Notes: generated by a model from the sequence alone, not told the origin. 64,000 nucleotides of DNA from Sva-07 sp963741755 (GCA_963741755.1 CAVUJG010000019.1:88898-152897); one strand, 5' to 3'; positions 32,351 to 40,539 are shown, counted from the first letter of the stretch. A program made the numbers and translations.

Positions 32351-33610
32351 TCAGCGATCGCCGAGGTCGATGCTGACACCGATCCGCTTCGGCTGCGGCG
32401 GCGCGGCCCACAGCGCCTCGCCCGACACGTCGCCGCTCGACCAGTCCGGGTCGACAACAGGGGCCGTCAGATGTTGCGTGTCGCCGTGCTGCTCCCACAG
32501 AACTGCGGGACGATCGCCGTGCCAGCGCACAGCGAACCCGACGGTGGAGCGAGCGCCCGTGGGCACGCCGTGGACCTCGAAGTTCGAACCGAGCCACCGA
32601 TGCGGCAGCCCCAGCGGCAGCAGGCGGCCGCCGTCGGCGATGCGCCGTTCGACCTCGGCGACGAATCGTCCCACCGACGCCCCGCGTTGCAGATCCGAGA
32701 ACGACTGCGCCGAACCGGTCGGCGGCGCGGACCGACCATCGCGGATCCGCCGCTCACGGATCGCTGCGATGTCGCCGGCTGCACGATCGTCGCCTGCGGC
32801 AACCGCCAGACGCTCGCAGGCGCGCAAGGCCAGGTCGACCTCGGCGTCGTCCGAGCGGGCGATCGAGGCGATCGGCTCGACGATCTCGGGCATCCAGGCA
32901 TCGGCATCGTCACCGAGGCGCCCGAGTTCGGCCACGTCGAGGAGGAACCCGATCGCGTCGGCAGCGACACCGACCGGTCCAGCGAGGAGCAGGTCGCTTC
33001 GAGCCGCCGTGACCGCTTCACCGAGGCCGGCATCGGGCAGCACGAGTCGGCTGGCGCGGTGCACGACCGTCTCCCAGCCGCGAACGACCGCCATCGCCGG
33101 GGCGAGCGTCGGCAGCGCCCACGTCGAGAACCGAGCCGGGTCGTGCGGGATCGCCACTCGCACAGAGGCCCGGTGGGCAACGGGCAGCACGATGGCGCCA
33201 TCGGGCAGATCGATCCCCCGGATCGGGACATCAGCCGGCGGACGTTCGGTGAGCACGCGAGTCCCGGCGAAGGCGACTGCGAATGGCAGCGCCGAGGCGT
33301 TCTCGACCTCGATCACCGTCAACCCACCGGCATCGGGCACCGACCACACCCGCTGAATCGCGTCGCCCTCGGGCACTCGAACCCGGGTTTCGATCACCGG
33401 CGTTCCCTCAACGCGTCGCTGGCGAACAGCCGCCTCCGCCGATGGCACGTGCCAGCGGTCCTCGGCGGCGATGAACCACTGCAGCGTGGACGTGTCGTGT
33501 GGCCCGCGTCCGGGACTGACATCGCCGCACGGCGAGACCCAGGCGCGGCACGGGGTGCCCACGACACCGATCACGGTGAGGTCGGCGGCGCCCAGTTCGG
33601 TGGCGCTCAC
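32351..33610 (-). CDS. hypothetical protein between gpsA and rnhB
   Basis: A 419-residue cytoplasmic protein with no signal peptide. The N-terminal 200 residues are beta-rich (STLQWFIAAEDRWHVPS, VSVPEGDAIQRVW-like VRVPEGDAIQRVWSV, LTVIEVENASALPFAVAFAG), and the middle is helical (AGLGEAVTAARSDLLLAGPVGVAADAIGFLLDVAELGRLG), reminiscent of an alpha/alpha-toroid glycosidase-like arrangement. The end, GSNFEVHGVPTGARSTVGFAVRWHGDRPAVLWEQ, looks like a beta-sandwich of the kind appended to glycosidases. I do not know the family or any catalytic residues. It starts at a GTG overlapping the gpsA stop codon (GTGA) and precedes rnhB by 7 bases, so it is a genuine operon member. Confidence 0.75.
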   Translation of the reverse strand: MSATELGAADLTVIGVVGTPCRAWVSPCGDVSPGRGPHDTSTLQWFIAAEDRWHVPSAEAAVRQRRVEGTPVIETRVRVPEGDAIQRVWSVPDAGGLTVIEVENASALPFAVAFAGTRVLTERPPADVPIRGIDLPDGAIVLPVAHRASVRVAIPHDPARFSTWALPTLAPAMAVVRGWETVVHRASRLVLPDAGLGEAVTAARSDLLLAGPVGVAADAIGFLLDVAELGRLGDDADAWMPEIVEPIASIARSDDAEVDLALRACERLAVAAGDDRAAGDIAAIRERRIRDGRSAPPTGSAQSFSDLQRGASVGRFVAEVERRIADGGRLLPLGLPHRWLGSNFEVHGVPTGARSTVGFAVRWHGDRPAVLWEQHGDTQHLTAPVVDPDWSSGDVSGEALWAAPPQPKRIGVSIDLGDR

Positions 33611-34614
33611 GCGTCGAATTCGCTCTTGCGGCTGCGTTGCATCAATGCGGCGAGCGCATCGGAAGCGGGCCGCTGTTCGTGGCACACGGCGACGATCTGC
33701 TCGGTGATCGGCATCTCGACACCGTACCGGCGAGCGAGGTCGAGCACGCTCGGCGACGACTTCACGCCTTCGGCGACCATGTTGGTGGCCGCCAGGATCT
33801 CCTCGATCGTCTTGCCCTGACCGAGCTGCAGGCCGACCTGGTTGTTCCGACTCTGCTTCGACGAACACGTCGCGATCAGGTCACCCATCCCGGCGAGCCC
33901 GGCGAACGTCTCGGGGTGACCACCCATCGCCACACCGAGCCGGGTCATCTCGGCGAGACCGCGGGTGATCAGCGTCGCCCGCGTGTTGTCGCCGAACCCC
34001 ATCCCTTCGGCCATGCCGGCCGCGATGGCGATCACGTTCTTGACGACACCGGCGACCTCGCACCCCACGACATCGGCGTTGGTGTACACACGCAGGCTCG
34101 GCCGACTGAAGATGCGCTGCAGTTCGGTGGCGATGGTGAAATCGTCGATCGCGACGACGCTCGCCGCCGGCTGACCGCTGAGGATCTCCTTGGCCAGGTT
34201 CGGCCCGGTGAGCACGGCGACGGGATGGCCAGGCATGGCATCGGCGGTGACTTCGCTCATCCGCTTCAGCGTCGTGCGCTCGAGCCCCTTCGACAGCGAC
34301 ACCACGGGCACCCACGGCCGGATCGACGCCGCCGCTTCGACTGCCACGTCGCGGTAGCCGTGCGACGGCACCGCCATGACGACCACGTCGGCGTGCGAGA
34401 CCGCGTCGGCCAGCGAATCGGTGGCACGCAGCGACTCCGGCAGCGCAAAGTTCGGGAGGTACTCGGGGTTGACGCCGGCGTTGTTGATCTCGTCGGCGAG
34501 CTCGCGCCGGCGGGCCCACAGCACCGTCGGCGTGTTGACCGCGGCCAGTGCGGCAACCGTGGTGCCCCACGATCCGGCGCCGATGACCGCCACGTTGATC
34601 GTCGATGCACTCAT
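33607..34614 (-). CDS. gpsA: glycerol-3-phosphate dehydrogenase [NAD(P)+]
   Basis: Reduces dihydroxyacetone phosphate to sn-glycerol-3-phosphate for phospholipid synthesis. The Rossmann motif VAVIGAGSWGTTVA opens the protein, followed by VVMAVPSHGYRDVA, VSLSKGLER, LTGPNLAKEI, the catalytic lysine in GVVKNVIAIAAGMAEG and the C-terminal RNNQVGLQLGQGKTIEE. Length 335. A ribosome-binding sequence (GGGGGA) precedes the ATG at 34614. First gene of the operon gpsA-hypothetical-rnhB; divergent from cofC. Confidence 0.95.
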   Translation of the reverse strand: MSASTINVAVIGAGSWGTTVAALAAVNTPTVLWARRRELADEINNAGVNPEYLPNFALPESLRATDSLADAVSHADVVVMAVPSHGYRDVAVEAAASIRPWVPVVSLSKGLERTTLKRMSEVTADAMPGHPVAVLTGPNLAKEILSGQPAASVVAIDDFTIATELQRIFSRPSLRVYTNADVVGCEVAGVVKNVIAIAAGMAEGMGFGDNTRATLITRGLAEMTRLGVAMGGHPETFAGLAGMGDLIATCSSKQSRNNQVGLQLGQGKTIEEILAATNMVAEGVKSSPSVLDLARRYGVEMPITEQIVAVCHEQRPASDALAALMQRSRKSEFDA

Positions 34615-34700
34615 GTCCGTCCCCCGGAATCGCTCGGCCACGGTCTGCGGCGTCTGTGGGTCACTGTACTGCGGCATCGCTGCGCGGACCGTGGCCCTCC

Positions 34701-34706
34701 TACAGT
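34701..34706 (+). promoter_or_regulatory. -10-like box TACAGT, leaderless start of cofC
   Basis: TACAGT ends 7 bases before GTG 34714, which supports that start over a GTG nine bases upstream. Confidence 0.45.
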
Positions 34707-34713
34707 GATCCGG

Positions 34714-35325
34714 GTGCGTCTCGCCGTCCTGGTCCCGGTCAAGCGTTTCACGGCGGCCAAGGGTCGTCTGGCAGGTGTGCTCGCTGACAGCGATCGGGCC
34801 CGGCTCGCAGAGTGGATGGCGAGCGGAGTGCTCGACGTCGTCGCCGAGATCCCGACGTTCGTCGCCTGCGACGACGAGGAGGTCGCCGCGTGGGCGCAGC
34901 GGATGGGGGCGCAGGTGATCTGGGGCGCCGACCTCGGCTTGAACGGCGCCGTCGACGATGGCGTGGCGCACATCATCTCGAGCGGCTACGACCAGGTACT
35001 CATCAGCCACGCCGACCTGGCCCTTCCCCGCTCACTGCTCGACGTTGCCCGCGCTGGATGCATCACGCTGGTTCCCGACCGCCGCCACGACGGCACGAAC
35101 GTGATGTCGTTCCCCGCATCGCATCCCCTGCAGGCGGCCTACGGCGGCGGGTCGTTCGACCGACACCTGCACCAGGCACTGGCGATGCCGACCGCCACTG
35201 TCGAAGTGCGAAACGACCCCGAGCTGTCGCTCGACCTCGACACCTCCCGAGACCTCAACCACCCCCTGATCCAGAAGGTGCTCCCCTCATGGCTGCCAAC
35301 GAACCCGGTCAACCCGGCCCGCTGA
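34714..35325 (+). CDS. cofC: CofC/FbiD phospholactate/phosphoenolpyruvate guanylyltransferase
   Basis: Nucleotidyltransferase of coenzyme F420 biosynthesis, activating 2-phospholactate or phosphoenolpyruvate with GTP. Typical features are LAVLVPVKRFTAAKGRLAGVL at the N-terminus (Lys-rich GTP loop), ACDDEEVAAWAQRMGAQVIWG, GLNGAVDDGV, LISHADLALPRSLL and TLVPDRRHDGTNVMSFP. Length 203, usual for the family. It overlaps the following PIG-L deacetylase gene by 37 bases in another frame. It explains how the F420-dependent oxidoreductase near the left end could be supplied with cofactor; other fbi/cof genes are not in the window. Confidence 0.9.
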   Translation: MRLAVLVPVKRFTAAKGRLAGVLADSDRARLAEWMASGVLDVVAEIPTFVACDDEEVAAWAQRMGAQVIWGADLGLNGAVDDGVAHIISSGYDQVLISHADLALPRSLLDVARAGCITLVPDRRHDGTNVMSFPASHPLQAAYGGGSFDRHLHQALAMPTATVEVRNDPELSLDLDTSRDLNHPLIQKVLPSWLPTNPVNPAR

Positions 35326-36071
35326 ACTCCGCCGCACTCGCCACGCCGGCGACCACCGATCTCGCCACGCCCAGCTCGGCGCTGGCGATCGGAGCTCATC
35401 CCGACGACGTCGAGTTCGGCGCCGGCGGCGTGTTGGCGAAGTGGGCCGCCGATGGCTGCGTCGTCCACCACCTGGTGTGTACCGACGGATCGAAGGGAAC
35501 CTGGGATCCCGACGTCGACGTCGTCATGCTTGCAGCGCGACGCCAGGACGAGCAGCGCGAGGCTGCACGACGTCTCGCCGGACCGAATGCCGGCGAGGTT
35601 CGGTTCCTGGGGCGTGTCGACGGTGAACTCGACAGCGACCTGGCGACTCGCGGCGACGTCGCCCGCATCATCCGCGAGCTTCGGCCGCAGGTCGTGCTCG
35701 GCCACGATCCGTGGAAGCGTTACCGGTTGCACCCCGATCACCGTCACGCCGGGCTGCTCGCGTGCGAAGGAATCGTGGCCGCGCGTGACCCGCACTTCTT
35801 TCGCGATCACGGCGTCGGCCCCCACCGGCCTGAGGCGCTGCTGTTGTGGGAGGCCGATGCTCCCGACCACGCCGAGGACGTCAGCGGGTTCGTCGACGCC
35901 AAGCTCGACGCATTGGCGGCCCACGAGAGCCAATTCGAGTCGACGATGAAGGCGATCGACGACGAGCAGCTCGCGGCGTTCGGTCAGCGGATCCGCAATC
36001 GCCTCGGCGACCTCGGACGGCCATTCGACATGGACGCCGCCGAGGTGTTCAAGCTCATCGTCGACCTCTGA
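35289..36071 (+). CDS. PIG-L/LmbE-family N-acetylglucosaminyl deacetylase-like protein
   Basis: Zinc-dependent deacetylase fold. The metal motif is LAIGAHPDDVEFGAGGVL (H37, D39, D40) and the second site LGHDPWKRYRLHPDHRHAGLL. In actinobacteria this family includes MshB and Mca of mycothiol metabolism as well as GlcNAc-PI-like deacetylases; the substrate here cannot be fixed, but a mycothiol role would suit the nearby glutaredoxin-type gene. Length 260, start ATG 35289 within the cofC coding sequence; its N-terminal 30 residues are Ala/Pro/Thr-rich and unconserved. Confidence 0.88.
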   Translation: MAANEPGQPGPLNSAALATPATTDLATPSSALAIGAHPDDVEFGAGGVLAKWAADGCVVHHLVCTDGSKGTWDPDVDVVMLAARRQDEQREAARRLAGPNAGEVRFLGRVDGELDSDLATRGDVARIIRELRPQVVLGHDPWKRYRLHPDHRHAGLLACEGIVAARDPHFFRDHGVGPHRPEALLLWEADAPDHAEDVSGFVDAKLDALAAHESQFESTMKAIDDEQLAAFGQRIRNRLGDLGRPFDMDAAEVFKLIVDL

Positions 36072-36144
36072 CGACCGTCCCCCGAACGCGGAACGAGGGA
36101 CCCGCAGGTCCCCCGTTCCTCAACCGTGCTGACGTGATGCAGCG

Positions 36145-36537
36145 TTACTTCTTGGCCGGAGCCTTCTTGGCCGGAGCCTTCTTGGCCGGAGCCTTCTTGG
36201 CCGGAGCCTTCTTGGCCGGAGCCTTCTTGGCCGGAGCCTTCTTCGCTGGCGCCTTCTTGGCCGGAGCCTTCTTCGCCGGAGCCTTCTTGGCCGGAGCCTT
36301 CTTCGCCGGCGCCTTCTTGGCCGGAGCCTTCTTGGCCGGAGCCTTCTTGGCCGGCGCCTTCTTGGCCGGAGCCTTCTTCGCCGGAGCCTTCTTCGCTGGC
36401 GCCTTCTTGGCCGGCGCCTTCTTCGCTGGCGCCTTCTTGGCCGGAGCCTTCTTCGCTGGCGCCTTCTTGGCCGGAGCCTTCTTCGCTGGCGCCTTCTTGG
36501 CCGGAGCCTTCTTGGCCGGAGCCTTCTTGACGACCAT
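36145..36537 (-). CDS. (APAKK)n basic protein encoded next to HU
   Basis: A 130-residue polypeptide: MVVKK followed by 25 exact copies of APAKK. Such a sequence has no fold of its own and closely resembles the lysine/alanine/proline-rich C-terminal tail of actinobacterial HupB/HupS proteins, which binds DNA non-specifically. Here it is a separate reading frame: its ATG at 36537 lies 4 bases after the HU stop codon and in a different frame. It should be made from the same transcript as HU and may act as a detached tail. Alternatives are a tail split from HU by a frameshift, or a tandem-repeat artefact. The opposite strand is also open but is a mirror of the repeat. Confidence 0.7.
   Translation of the reverse strand: MVVKKAPAKKAPAKKAPAKKAPAKKAPAKKAPAKKAPAKKAPAKKAPAKKAPAKKAPAKKAPAKKAPAKKAPAKKAPAKKAPAKKAPAKKAPAKKAPAKKAPAKKAPAKKAPAKKAPAKKAPAKKAPAKK
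36148..36524. repeat. 15-base tandem repeat coding for APAKK, about 25 copies
   Basis: Plus-strand unit TTCTTGGCCGGAGCC, repeated head-to-tail with silent variants (TTCGCTGGC, TTCGCCGGC, TTGGCCGGC), so the protein repeat is exact while the DNA is not. The synonymous variation argues that the encoded peptide is under selection. Confidence 0.9.
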
Positions 36538-36541
36538 CAGG

Positions 36542-36823
36542 TCACTTGCCGTTCAGGGCGGACTTCAGCGTCGAGCTGGCGGAGAACTTCATCGCCGTCG
36601 ATGCCTTGATCTGAACCGGGGCGCCCGTCTGCGGGTTGCGGCCGGTACGGGCGCTGCGCTTGGTGGTGCTGAACGAGCCGAAGCCGGGCCAAGCGACCTT
36701 CTCGCCCTTCTTGGTGGCGGTGACCACGTGGTCGAAGAAGGCGCCGAGCGTGCGCTCTGCGTCGGCCTTCGACACACCAGCGGCGTCGGCCACTGCGTCG
36801 ATCAGTTCTGCTTTGGTTGCCAT
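36542..36823 (-). CDS. hup: HU-family nucleoid-associated protein
   Basis: Histone-like DNA-bending protein of 93 residues. MATKAELIDAVADAAGVSKADAERTLGAFFDHVVTATKKGEKVAWPGFGSFSTTKRSARTGRNPQTG is the standard HU helix-strand arrangement, with the DNA-intercalating arm around RTGRNPQTG. Unlike HupB/HupS of many actinobacteria it ends at ALNGK without its own lysine-rich tail; the tail-like protein is encoded separately 4 bases downstream. The ATG at 36823 has a GAGGA ribosome-binding sequence. A longer open frame upstream lacks HU similarity. A 24-base perfect inverted repeat lies in its upstream region. Confidence 0.95.
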   Translation of the reverse strand: MATKAELIDAVADAAGVSKADAERTLGAFFDHVVTATKKGEKVAWPGFGSFSTTKRSARTGRNPQTGAPVQIKASTAMKFSASSTLKSALNGK

Positions 36824-36946
36824 GGAGTCCTCTTTCGGATGGGTGTTGGAGCTGTTCACCCCGGCGCAGAGCGCCGAGACCGTTTCCGCCTTTTCCGGCG
36901 GAACATGACCATGTGACCGACTGAGGACACCCGTGTTCAAGCACCG

Positions 36947-36970
36947 ATGTCATTGCATTTGCAATGACAT
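36947..36970. promoter_or_regulatory. perfect inverted repeat between hup and the PhoH-like gene
   Basis: ATGTCATTGCA-TT-TGCAATGACAT, 11-base arms with a 2-base spacer. It is AT-rich in a GC-rich genome and lies 123 bases before hup and 109 bases before the PhoH-like gene, so it can serve either promoter. A short outer pair (CCGATG 36944-36949, CATCGG 36973-36978) extends it. The binding protein is unknown; an HU- or WhiB-type regulator is only a guess. Confidence 0.6.
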
Positions 36971-37079
36971 TCCATCGGAGCCTTGCCGGTATTGGAGTTT
37001 GACGGGATCCACCACGGCACGCGACAGCTGCGCTACAAACTGGATCCGTTGGGTATGACAGACGATCCGTCGAGGAGAC

Positions 37080-38504
37080 ATGGTGACCGACCTGCTTCCG
37101 TCCGCTGACGCACCGACCCGCACGCCGCACCAGGCGTCAGGCGGGTCCGAGTCGACGAAGCGCGATCCGGACAAACCGGTGCAGCGAACCCGACTCGTCG
37201 TCGACACGTCCGTGTTGATCGCCGATCCGACGTGCGTACTGGAGTTCCAGGACGCCGACGTGATCGTCCCGCTCACCGTGGTCGAGGAACTCGACGGACT
37301 CAAGAGCCGTCCGGACGACGTCGGACGCGCCGCCAGAACCGCGCTGCGCACCCTGGAAGAACTACGAGTCGCCCACGGTGGATCGCTCGCCAAGCCGGTC
37401 CCGACCGGCAACGGAACCGCGACGCTGCAGATCGAGATCAACAACATCCGCAAGCACCTCCTGGTCGAGCACGGACTCGACCCCAGCGTGCCCGACAACC
37501 GGATCATCGGGGCCGCCATCGGGCAATCGGATTTCGGTCCGACCACGATGATCAGCAACGACGCTGCGTTGCGCATCAAAGCGGCCCACCTCGGCGTCGA
37601 AGCCGCCGAGCACCGCCTCACGCGATCCGACCGCGACCGGCCCACGGTCGGCTGGACCACGATCGAAGCGCCATACGAGACCATCGACTGCCTCTATGCC
37701 GCCGGTGCGGTGGCCGTCGAGGCCGCAGTCACCGACACCGCCATCGAGTTCAACGAGAACGAGTTCGCGGTCTTGCGTTCCGGGTCGCAGTCGGCGCTCG
37801 TACGCGCCGTGCACGGCGAGTTCGTGCTGCTGTCGCAGCACACCCCCGAAGCCTGGGGCCTACGTCCTCGCAGCAAGGAGCAGCGATTCGCCCTCGAACT
37901 GCTGCTCGACCCGGACATCGCGGTCATCGCTCTCGACGGACGCGCCGGTACCGGCAAGACGATCCTGGCGATCGCCGCAGGACTCGACCAGGTCGTCGAG
38001 CAGAGTCGCTACGAACGGCTCGCCGTGTACCGACCGCTGGTGCCCGTCGGTCGGGCCGATGTCGGCTTCCTCCCTGGTGGCCTCGACGAGAAGCTCGATC
38101 CCTGGATGGCGGCGATTCACGATGCCGTCGTGGCACTCACCGACCGTGGCAGCATCAACGACGCCCGCTCGATGGTCGACGAACTGACCACTCGCGGTCA
38201 ACTGTCGCTCGAATCGGTCACCTTCCTCCGCGGACGCTCGCTGCAACAGCAGTTCGTGGTCATCGACGAGGCCCAGAACCTCGAGCCGACCACGTTGCGA
38301 ACAATCCTCACCCGGGTGGGCGACGGCACCAAGGTCATCTTCACGGGCGACACCAGCCAGATCGACGCCCCGTACCTCGGCGAATCGAACAATGCGCTCA
38401 GCGTGCTGGCATCTGCGTTCGCCGGTCAGCCCTGCTTCGGACACATCACGTTGACCGCGTGCGAGCGCAGCGACGTCGCCAGCCTGGCCGCCGAACTGCT
38501 CTGA
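37080..38504 (+). CDS. PhoH-family ATPase with N-terminal PIN domain
   Basis: Two-domain protein. Residues about 38-170 form a PIN-type nuclease domain: RLVVDTSVLIADP (acid 1), VEELDGLKSR, PDNRIIGAAIG and TTMISNDAALRIKA (later acids). Residues about 255-474 are a PhoH P-loop ATPase: Walker A ALDGRAGTGKTILAIAAGL, Walker B QQFVVIDEAQNLEP and GTKVIFTGDTSQID. This PhoH2/YlaK arrangement is known as an RNA-unwinding and cleaving protein in actinobacteria. Length 474. The ATG at 37080 follows GAGGAG; a GTG at 37083 is equally close. It is separate from the usual ybeY-phoH operon. Confidence 0.9.
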   Translation: MVTDLLPSADAPTRTPHQASGGSESTKRDPDKPVQRTRLVVDTSVLIADPTCVLEFQDADVIVPLTVVEELDGLKSRPDDVGRAARTALRTLEELRVAHGGSLAKPVPTGNGTATLQIEINNIRKHLLVEHGLDPSVPDNRIIGAAIGQSDFGPTTMISNDAALRIKAAHLGVEAAEHRLTRSDRDRPTVGWTTIEAPYETIDCLYAAGAVAVEAAVTDTAIEFNENEFAVLRSGSQSALVRAVHGEFVLLSQHTPEAWGLRPRSKEQRFALELLLDPDIAVIALDGRAGTGKTILAIAAGLDQVVEQSRYERLAVYRPLVPVGRADVGFLPGGLDEKLDPWMAAIHDAVVALTDRGSINDARSMVDELTTRGQLSLESVTFLRGRSLQQQFVVIDEAQNLEPTTLRTILTRVGDGTKVIFTGDTSQIDAPYLGESNNALSVLASAFAGQPCFGHITLTACERSDVASLAAELL

Positions 38505-38566
38505 GTTCGGCGCCTCATCGGCGTCCGCGAAACTTTCTCGTCCCCATGAAAATCCAGTTGTGGTCG

Positions 38567-38598
38567 CCGCTCCGAACATTTAGTGTTAAATGGAGCGG
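38567..38598. terminator. hairpin between the PhoH-like gene and whiB
   Basis: CCGCTCC and GGAGCGG pair around the inner arms ATTTA and TAAAT with a GTGT loop and a 4-base bulge (GAAC). No T-run follows. It may end transcription of the upstream gene or form a leader structure or operator for whiB, whose start is 53 bases further. Confidence 0.45.
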
Positions 38599-38650
38599 TT
38601 GGGGAATTTCCCTCCGATTCCCCGCCGCAACAGCACGAAGGGAGTACCTG

Positions 38651-38959
38651 GTGGCCGTCGCAGAGTTGTTCGATTACGAGTACGACACCCCGTGGCAGGA
38701 CTACGCGGCCTGCAAGGGGCGCACTCGGTTGTTCTTCCCACCGAAGGCCGAGCGGCCGCAGGCCCGCGCCCGCCGAGAGGCGAAGGCGCAGAAGCTGTGC
38801 GACTCGTGTCCTGTACAAACTCCGTGCAGGCTGCATGCGCGCACGAATCGCGAATACGGCTACTGGGCCGGTGAATCCGAGGAGGATCGCCACCTGGCCG
38901 GCTTCACCGTGTCGGCGCCGATCGGCGTGCGCGCCCGGTTGCAACAGCAGACGGGCTGA
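38651..38959 (+). CDS. WhiB-family iron-sulfur transcription regulator
   Basis: WhiB-like protein, a redox- and nitric-oxide-sensitive regulator found only in Actinobacteria and their phages. Four cluster-binding cysteines: C21 in YAACKG, then C50, C53 and C59 in KLCDSCPVQTPC. The beta-turn segment appears as GYWAGESEEDR instead of the usual G(V/I)WGG. Length 102, starting at GTG 38651 after an AAGGGAG ribosome-binding site. Its subgroup (WhiB1-7) cannot be stated confidently. Confidence 0.92.
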   Translation: MAVAELFDYEYDTPWQDYAACKGRTRLFFPPKAERPQARARREAKAQKLCDSCPVQTPCRLHARTNREYGYWAGESEEDRHLAGFTVSAPIGVRARLQQQTG

Positions 38960-38990
38960 CCGACCATCGGTCACTGGGACACCCCCTGTC

Positions 38991-38996
38991 TAGGGT
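38991..38996 (+). promoter_or_regulatory. -10-like box TAGGGT, leaderless start of the exonuclease gene
   Basis: TAGGGT ends 6 bases before GTG 39003. Confidence 0.45.
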
Positions 38997-39002
38997 GGTG
39001 AC

Positions 39003-39575
39003 GTGGCCCTCCCCCGCTTCGCCGTCGTCGACTTGGAGACGTCGGGCCTCAACACGCAACGGCATCGCATCCTGCAGCTCGGCATGGTGGTCATCGAGGC
39101 TGACGGCAGCGTGGTCGATGAGTGGTCGTCGCTCGTCAAGCTCCGCTGGCCACTGCAACGAGTCGGCCCGACGCACATCCACGGGATCACCCGACGCACC
39201 CTTCGGGACGCTCCCCGGCTCGATGACGCTCTCGACGAGCTCGGTCGACGCATGAACGGTGCGGTCTTCACCGCCCACAACGCAACGTTCGACAGCGACT
39301 TCCTCGCGCGAGCCGTACGGCGCCGCTCCGGCGACGACCCCGTCCGCTCCGGCCTCGAACCTCGCCTGTGCACGCTGCGGATGTCACGACGCCTCGACCC
39401 CGACCGCGAGCTGTCACACCGGCTCGGTGACGTCTGCGAGCGCTACGGGGTGGCGCTCGAGCGACCCCACGATGCACTCGGCGACGCTGCGGCCACGGCG
39501 GCGGTGCTCCCACATCTGCTGGCGGCGCACCGCATCACCGAGCCTGAACAGCTCGAACCGTTCTTCGTCCGCTGA
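39003..39575 (+). CDS. DEDDh 3'-5' exonuclease, DNA polymerase III epsilon-like
   Basis: Exonuclease domain protein of the DnaQ/RNase T type. Motif Exo I is FAVVDLETSGLNTQRHRILQLGMV (D and E metal ligands), Exo II is VFTAHNATFDSDFLARA, and Exo III is RPHDALGDAAATAAVLPHLL with the catalytic His. Length 190 is the exonuclease domain alone; no GIY-YIG or ligase extension is present. It may proofread for a polymerase or act in repair. Start at a GTG with a leaderless promoter. Confidence 0.9.
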   Translation: MALPRFAVVDLETSGLNTQRHRILQLGMVVIEADGSVVDEWSSLVKLRWPLQRVGPTHIHGITRRTLRDAPRLDDALDELGRRMNGAVFTAHNATFDSDFLARAVRRRSGDDPVRSGLEPRLCTLRMSRRLDPDRELSHRLGDVCERYGVALERPHDALGDAAATAAVLPHLLAAHRITEPEQLEPFFVR

Positions 39576-39579
39576 CCGC

Positions 39580-40539
39580 TCACGCCTCGCCGTAGCGGGC
39601 GAGGACGTTGCGGGCGAGGGCGACAGCAGGGTTGGCGTGCGCCGGCTCGACGAGGAGGGCGTCGGGGCCGAGGCGGATCAGGAGCCGAGCCAGCCAACGA
39701 TCGCTCGCCACGGGGAGCCGGGCCTCCGCCCACCCGTCGGGCAGCTCCGCGATCTCGTCGACGGGATACTGGTCCAGCACCCAGCGAGCGTTCGGCGCGA
39801 GACGGATCGTGACACGCTCGACATCGACGTCGTCGAAGAAACGCTCCGGCGGCGAGGTGGCCTCGACGTCCACGGTCCGACCGGTTGTCTCCACCGACTC
39901 GATGCGATCGATGCGGAACGTCCGCCTCGACGCGGAACGGTCGTCGTCGGCCACGACATACCAGTTTCCACCGTCGGCGAAGACGTGGCGCGGCACGATC
40001 GATCGGTCCGTCATCTCGGCGCGCGACGGCGAGAAGTACGTGATCGCCAACTCGGCACCCGAGGCCGCCGCTTCGGCCAGCACGTCGGTCAGCTCGGGTC
40101 GAGCGAGGTCGACCACGACGCCTGCCGTGTCGTCGGAACCTGCACCCGTGTCGATCCCCGCATCGGCGAGCACGGCGGCGAGTTTCGCCAATCCCCTGCC
40201 CAGCGCTCCGTCGGCGTCAGCTCCGGGCAGCTGCATCGCCGCTCGTGCCGAGGCGAGCAGCGAGAATGCCTCCGGCGCGGTGAGACGCAGCGGTCGGGTG
40301 AACAGTCGGGGGACGCCCACGAAGACGACGCCGTCGTCGACGAACACGTCGATCATCTCGTCGATGAACGGCGGCAGCCCGCACATCGCCACCAGTTCGA
40401 GGTCGCTCTGGACCTGCGTCTCGGTCATGTCGAAACGTCGGGCGACCTCATCGAGCGGAACCTCGCCGTTCTCCATCAGCCACGGCAGCATCACGAGCAG
40501 ACGTCGGAGTCGATCCTCGGCGTTGCGCGGCCCGCTCAC
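39580..40539 (-). CDS. pafC: WYL-domain transcription regulator, PafC-like
   Basis: Second of two tandem WYL regulators. An N-terminal winged HTH (residues 1-60, VPLDEVARRFDMTETQVQSDLELVAMCG) is followed by a helical linker and a WYL/WCX domain (about 145-310, AITYFSPSRAEMTDRSIVPRHVFADGGNWYVVADDDRSASRRTFRIDRI). The HTH style and companion gene match PafC, which with PafB activates the DNA-damage response in mycobacteria after binding single-stranded DNA. No proteasome genes lie alongside, where pafBC usually is. It starts with an overlap (GTGA) on the pafB-like stop. Confidence 0.85.
   Translation of the reverse strand: MSGPRNAEDRLRRLLVMLPWLMENGEVPLDEVARRFDMTETQVQSDLELVAMCGLPPFIDEMIDVFVDDGVVFVGVPRLFTRPLRLTAPEAFSLLASARAAMQLPGADADGALGRGLAKLAAVLADAGIDTGAGSDDTAGVVVDLARPELTDVLAEAAASGAELAITYFSPSRAEMTDRSIVPRHVFADGGNWYVVADDDRSASRRTFRIDRIESVETTGRTVDVEATSPPERFFDDVDVERVTIRLAPNARWVLDQYPVDEIAELPDGWAEARLPVASDRWLARLLIRLGPDALLVEPAHANPAVALARNVLARYGEA

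Noticed and set aside
36148..36524. Tandem 15-base units as a CRISPR array
   Set aside because: The units are contiguous, without unique spacers, and encode an exact peptide repeat on the minus strand.
35846..36916. Long plus-strand frame full of AFLAG repeats
   Set aside because: It is the mirror of the APAKK repeat on the other strand; no start signal, and its flanks read through the PIG-L and hup regions.
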